DNA of 64,000 nt from Limonium bicolor (taxonomy: Eukaryota; Streptophyta; Magnoliopsida; Caryophyllales; Plumbaginaceae). The stretch lies in contig JAIOTZ010000274.1 of the NCBI GenBank assembly GCA_023374045.1, forward strand, positions 1 through 64,000. Direction: 5' to 3'. Position 1 is the stretch's first letter. The number at the start of each line of letters is the position of its first letter. The notes under the pieces are model-generated. The model saw nothing but the letters and a program-made list of their open reading frames with translations, did not search any database and was not told the origin of the DNA. Positions 59,958 to 64,000 of the stretch are shown one piece after another. The position numbers and the translations under genes are program-made.

Positions 59958-62579
59958 TGTAACATCCCAACTCTAAATTCTGTATTTAACTTCTAATGAC
60001 CTCCAACATAATCAACAAACCACAACGGAAATAACTGGAACAGATTTGGTGTTACCGCCGCCAGCCACCCACGTGACTGACAAGGCCTTCCCTCCCAACA
60101 TGTTACGGTCCGAATGACTGGAAATACATTACAATCTCCTTAAATTACATACCGAGTCACTAAGTCTTAATTAATACAACCCACTTCTAAATACATCTTA
60201 ACAAAATCAAAACAAAACCCAAGTCCTCAGTGTACCCCGCCTACTCTCGGTCGGTCTGATCTCCTTCGCGTACCTGTGAATGATTGGCCATGAAATGGCT
60301 CAGCAAAACGAATTGCTGGTATGGGATTGTGTAGCCCACGTGTGACCGGGCTACAATCAACTAATTGGTCAGATGAACATGCAGTTAATTTATTAACAGA
60401 CATGCATATCTAATAAAACACTGTAAACACTCAGCATGCCAATCAATAGTCCACAAACAATCCACAAGTAATCCTACTCAACGGGATCAAATCATCACAA
60501 CAGGGTTAGCCTTCTTTCATCTCAATTAGTACAATGCTCTCATTGGTATTGTTTATGTTCAAATATTTTCCCTTACATTCCACACAATGGGATTGTGCAT
60601 ATACTTTTAAAGTTCTCAAGACAGTCTGACTTTGGAGACTGTTTACAGTTTTAACTTAGGGCAGGTAGCCCGTACCAAGTGAACGCTACGCATCACAACC
60701 CAATAATCTGTGCCGATAGTGGCATATATACATAAATATATATACATATAACTCACCCCTGTCAATGATCATATGCCAAAGACGGGGAGCCAATCGCTTG
60801 GCTCCGGGGCAGCGCAGTCCGTAGACGCACTCCAACGAGGTTGGTCCTATTATAGATACCACCCTCTCAATCCAATAAACACGTGTGCCCGGTCTACCCG
60901 GATCCTCTCGTCCCCCCAATAGTTAGCGTTAGTCAAATTCTCATAATCCCTTCCTGTGTTACTTCGCGACATCACATTGACGTCGTTAACAATTAATAAG
61001 GTAGTTATAAATTTATATCACACTCATACACATCCATCCTCTCAATCTCCTTGAGTTCTCCATTCGTAATACAATTCATTCCCTCGTATATTAGGCTACT
61101 CTACCGCGTAGTTAGCAGCACAACAAATACCAAGACGGGTTAATCACCACACAATTACAAGCAACAATAACAGTCCAGTTTACATGCTTTAATCTTGGGG
61201 GTCATTTTTCACACAACAACTAGAACACAAGCCGAGTATAACTCGGTAGCAAGAAGACTACAAGAAACCATACCTTGGCCTAATAGACGTCTGTCTAATC
61301 TTGTCTAGCGATCCCAACTATCCAATATGTATTCCGCCTATAATTAAGTTAATTGAGAACGTTAATTATTTATTACCCTCATACGAATTAATCTCAGTGC
61401 GAGCGGGATTATTTATTCCACTTTCATCATTTTATGTACATTACGTAATCATTCTCTTAATCGTAATTTACTCTTCATACCTTAATCACGTATATTGTTA
61501 AGACATTATTTCATGTATAATAAATCTTCCTTCATAATCCTCTTTATTCCACCTCAATTTATATTCCCTTCCACATATCTTTTGATTAATTAAATATTAA
61601 TCTCTAGTATTATTCAATACTTCATAAATTGATCTTTATTATATAAATATAATTTTCATTTCTCATTTAATTGTACCAAAGTTTTTCCTCAAATTTTATC
61701 CTTACCTCCAAACAACTCCTTAAGTTTATAAATTCCAAATTTCCCCCCTTAAGTTTCGGTTAGTTACCATTCTCACCTATAAATTTTATGAACTTCACAA
61801 TTTTCCTCCAATTACATTTTATTGTATAGTTTATATCCCACTTTGTAAAATTTCATTTTCCTCCTCAAGTTTTCGGTAATTACAAGGGTGGCCCTAGTAT
61901 TTTCGGTCCTCACCCTAAGTTTACCTTAATTACAATTTCACCTCAAAATGTTATATTATTTGTATTCCATGCTATATTTCATATTTAAGTTAGGTTTTGA
62001 TACTAATTCTAAGTTTGGTCAATACTTTGACTAGTATTGTATTTAATCATTTATTACCCTTATACACCTGCACTTTACATTATTTCAGGTTCCATTCTTT
62101 CAAATTCTACAACTTACAATTTAGTCCCACTTATTCCTTAAACTTTTATTTCTTCATTAATAACCAAGTTAATCCTACAATTTTCGGCCTTATTATTATA
62201 AATGCCCATACTTGTTTTAAATTGCTTTAATGTCACAAAAACTTTACAATATACAAATCTAGCTCATTGTTTATTGTATAAATTTTAACATAAGCTCGTA
62301 GTGATATAAATTACTCCGAAGCCCCCAACATTTTCGGCAATCACCAAAACTCCCCCATAGTTTTACTTAATCATTTTTTTAATGTTATAAAAACCTTATA
62401 ATATCCAAGTTTAATTAACTACATATCGTACAAACCTTAACATAATTCCTTAATGAAATAAAGTACACTTAACTCATTGATATTTTCCGGTTTTTATAAA
62501 AAGTATACTATACTTTTCAGATTTTACATTTTTAACCCCGAAACTTTATAAATTGTCATTTCAAATTCTTAACACTTAT
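59958..62579 (-). mobile_element. Partial Del/Tekay-like LTR, cut by a plus-strand element
   Basis: Starts TGTAACATCCC (a C-to-T change in the terminus). It carries the leader modules but no GGGGTATTTCA end before 62580, where another element begins. The rest presumably lies beyond the window. It is AT-rich, with no frame and no palindrome array that I can see. Confidence 0.7.
60057..60318 (-). other. Structured LTR end (leader hairpins)
   Basis: GCCAGCCAC-CCAC-GTGACTGAC framed by GCC and AAGGC (60057-60086), with two C.A pairs on the + strand. The second set at 60285-60318 is GCCAT-GAA-ATGGC, two pairs swapped relative to GCCCC/GGGGC, and CAGCAA...TTGCTG. The box is CACAACGGAA (60021-60030), two changes from the common form. 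Confidence 0.6.
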
Positions 62580-62773
62580 TGAAATACCCCAAACTTAGAT
62601 ATGGTGTTTAAATGATAAACTAAGATATAAGAAGGCTAAATAATGCCTTAGAAACATTAAGAAACATTTCTAATCAAAGGAAATATAAGGAAACACCATC
62701 AATAAAATAACAGTGTTGTTCATATAAATTGTTACGACTCTTGTTATACCATCAATACTCATGGAGCTTGTGA
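62580..62773 (+). mobile_element. Start of a plus-strand LTR, truncated, joined to pol
   Basis: TGAAATACCCCAAAC... matches, by eye, the reverse complement of the right end of the LTR 55696-59631 (shared CCTTAGAAACATTA and AAAGGAAA-type text). Only about 190 bp are left before protease coding sequence. Most of the LTR, the primer site and gag must have been lost. The flanking CTTAT at 62575-62579 would be one target copy. Confidence 0.65.
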
Positions 62774-64000
62774 ACACAATTAGGTCATGGACTCGGTACG
62801 GAAGGTGCACTAAGCATACTCACAGAGGCACAGGCCGACGCTAGCGGTACTATCCTCACCGGCACCTTTCCGATCAATGAGATTGAGGCATCAGTTCTCT
62901 TCGACTCAAGGGCCACGCATACCTTTGTCTCGGAATCATTTGCGAGCAGGTTGGGGCTAGACGCTGATGAGCTACCCGACTTCACGGTTACGCTCCCGTC
63001 TAAGGAGAAGGTTCGTTGCACTCGTTACTACCGAGGAGCCACCATCAGCATTAAGGGGGAAGACTTCCCAGTCAGTTTCATTGAGTTCAGTAAGCTAGGA
63101 TTTGATGTTATCTTCGGGATGAACTGGTTGGAGCGGCACAAGGGACGTATCCTCTGCGCCGAGCATAGATTGCTGCTCAGGAGTCCGTCTGGGGTAACAA
63201 TATCATACCGCCGGAGGCCCAGAGAGCCTTCGACTAAGATCATCACCGCCATGGCAATGCATAGAGAATTAAGGAGAAAGGAAGAAGTATACCTCTGCTA
63301 TGTACAGGACATAGAGAGAGACCCTGAGTTCGACCCCGACTTACCGGTAGTGTCGGAGTTCCCCGACTTATTTCCACGGGAACTGCCCGGCATGCCACCC
63401 ACTCGGGAGGTAGAGTTCACCATTGAGCTGCTACCTGGTACCGGACCGATAGCCAAAGCACCATACCGCATGGCTCCGGTAGAAATGACTGAATTAAAGG
63501 AACAATTGAAAGATTTGTTAGATAAGGGATTCATTAGACCAAGTGTGTCACCTTGGGGAGCGCCAGTCCTCTTCGTGAAGAAGAAGGATGGTAGTCTCCG
63601 CCTCTGCATCGACTACAGAGAGCTGAATGCAGTGACAGTGAAGAATAAGTACCCACTACCCCGCATTGACGATCTGTTCGATCAGTTGAAGGGAGCATCT
63701 GTGTTTTCCAAGATTGATCTCAGATCGGGGTATCATCAGATAGCCATTAAGGAGGGAGATATTGAGAAGACGGTATTCCGGACACGATACGGCCACTATG
63801 AGTTTACAGTGATGCCATTCGGTTTGTCGAACGCGCCAGCGAAGTTTATGGATCTGATGAACCGCTTGTTCCGGGAGCAGCTGGACAAGTCGGTTGTGGT
63901 TTTTATTGATGATATTTTGATATATTCAAAGTCTAAGGTTGAGCATGAGGAACATTTGAGGAGGGTGTTGGAAATATTAAGGGAGAACCAGCTATATGCT
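62774..64000 (+). CDS. pol: Ty3/Gypsy pol fragment (protease + reverse transcriptase), 5'-truncated and open at the window end
   Basis: An open frame of 409 codons follows TGA at 62771 and has no stop up to 64000. Residues about 12-36 resemble the gag-protease junction of Del/Tekay chromoviruses. Aspartic protease follows: [10 protein letters not shown] at about 42-51, where the usual DSG is DSR, and the partner motif DVIFGMNWL at about 111-119. Reverse transcriptase then begins ([25 protein letters not shown]). Its first catalytic aspartate is in [12 protein letters not shown] (D315), and the FIDD active site is at 377-380. RNase H, integrase and chromodomain would lie beyond the window. The missing 5' part and the DSR change argue that this copy cannot replicate alone. 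No natural start codon is assigned, because the true start was upstream in gag. Confidence 0.92.

Overview
The window looks like intergenic heterochromatin of a flowering plant with a large, repeat-rich genome. I find no cellular protein gene, rRNA or tRNA. Nearly every base belongs to a transposable element, mostly Ty3/Gypsy LTR elements of the Del/Tekay chromovirus type. Their very long LTRs (about 3.8-6.2 kb) run from TGTAACAYCCC to GGGGTATTTCA on the + strand. The primer binding sites and polypurine tracts show that nine of the ten copies lie on the minus strand. Remains of CACTA, hAT and Mutator-like DNA transposons and one Ogre/Tat-type solo LTR complete the set.

Layout, left to right. 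1-848: inner end of a minus-strand LTR. 849-1012 plus 15446-15895: one CACTA element, split by element A (1013-15440, TSD GTTGG), a two-LTR retrotransposon without gag-pol. 15983-17117 and 17222-22513: two related TIR elements, the second split by a solo LTR (18261-22478, TSD TAATC). 23203-29490: solo LTR (TSD ATTTA) carrying an Ogre-like solo LTR (24207-25989). 29644-55393: a roughly 72-bp tandem repeat split by a four-level nest. In it a 6.2-kb solo LTR (29795-55240, TSD GTATG) holds a hAT element (34079-53321, TSD TTTAAACC), which holds a solo LTR (34607-52312, TSD GCACA), which holds element B (36646-50545, TSD CTATA), again two LTRs without coding capacity. 55696-59631: solo LTR (TSD CTAGA). 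59958-62579: LTR cut by a plus-strand, 5'-truncated element whose open pol frame (protease plus reverse transcriptase) runs off the window at 64000.

The only sizeable coding sequence is that pol fragment. It shares the LTR start with the non-coding elements, so a relative of it is a plausible source of enzymes for A and B (inference).

The most unusual signals are cis-acting. All LTRs share a structured end: a 10-nt box equal to the D-arm of initiator tRNA-Met, then a stem-loop kept by compensatory changes, then a tandem hairpin pair. All imperfect pairs I find in the first stem are A.C on the + strand, that is G.U in the minus-strand transcript. Most LTRs also carry a GC-rich palindrome array at a matching place with a family-specific sequence. 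Together these suggest a group of retrotransposons under selection for RNA structure and tRNA priming rather than for protein.
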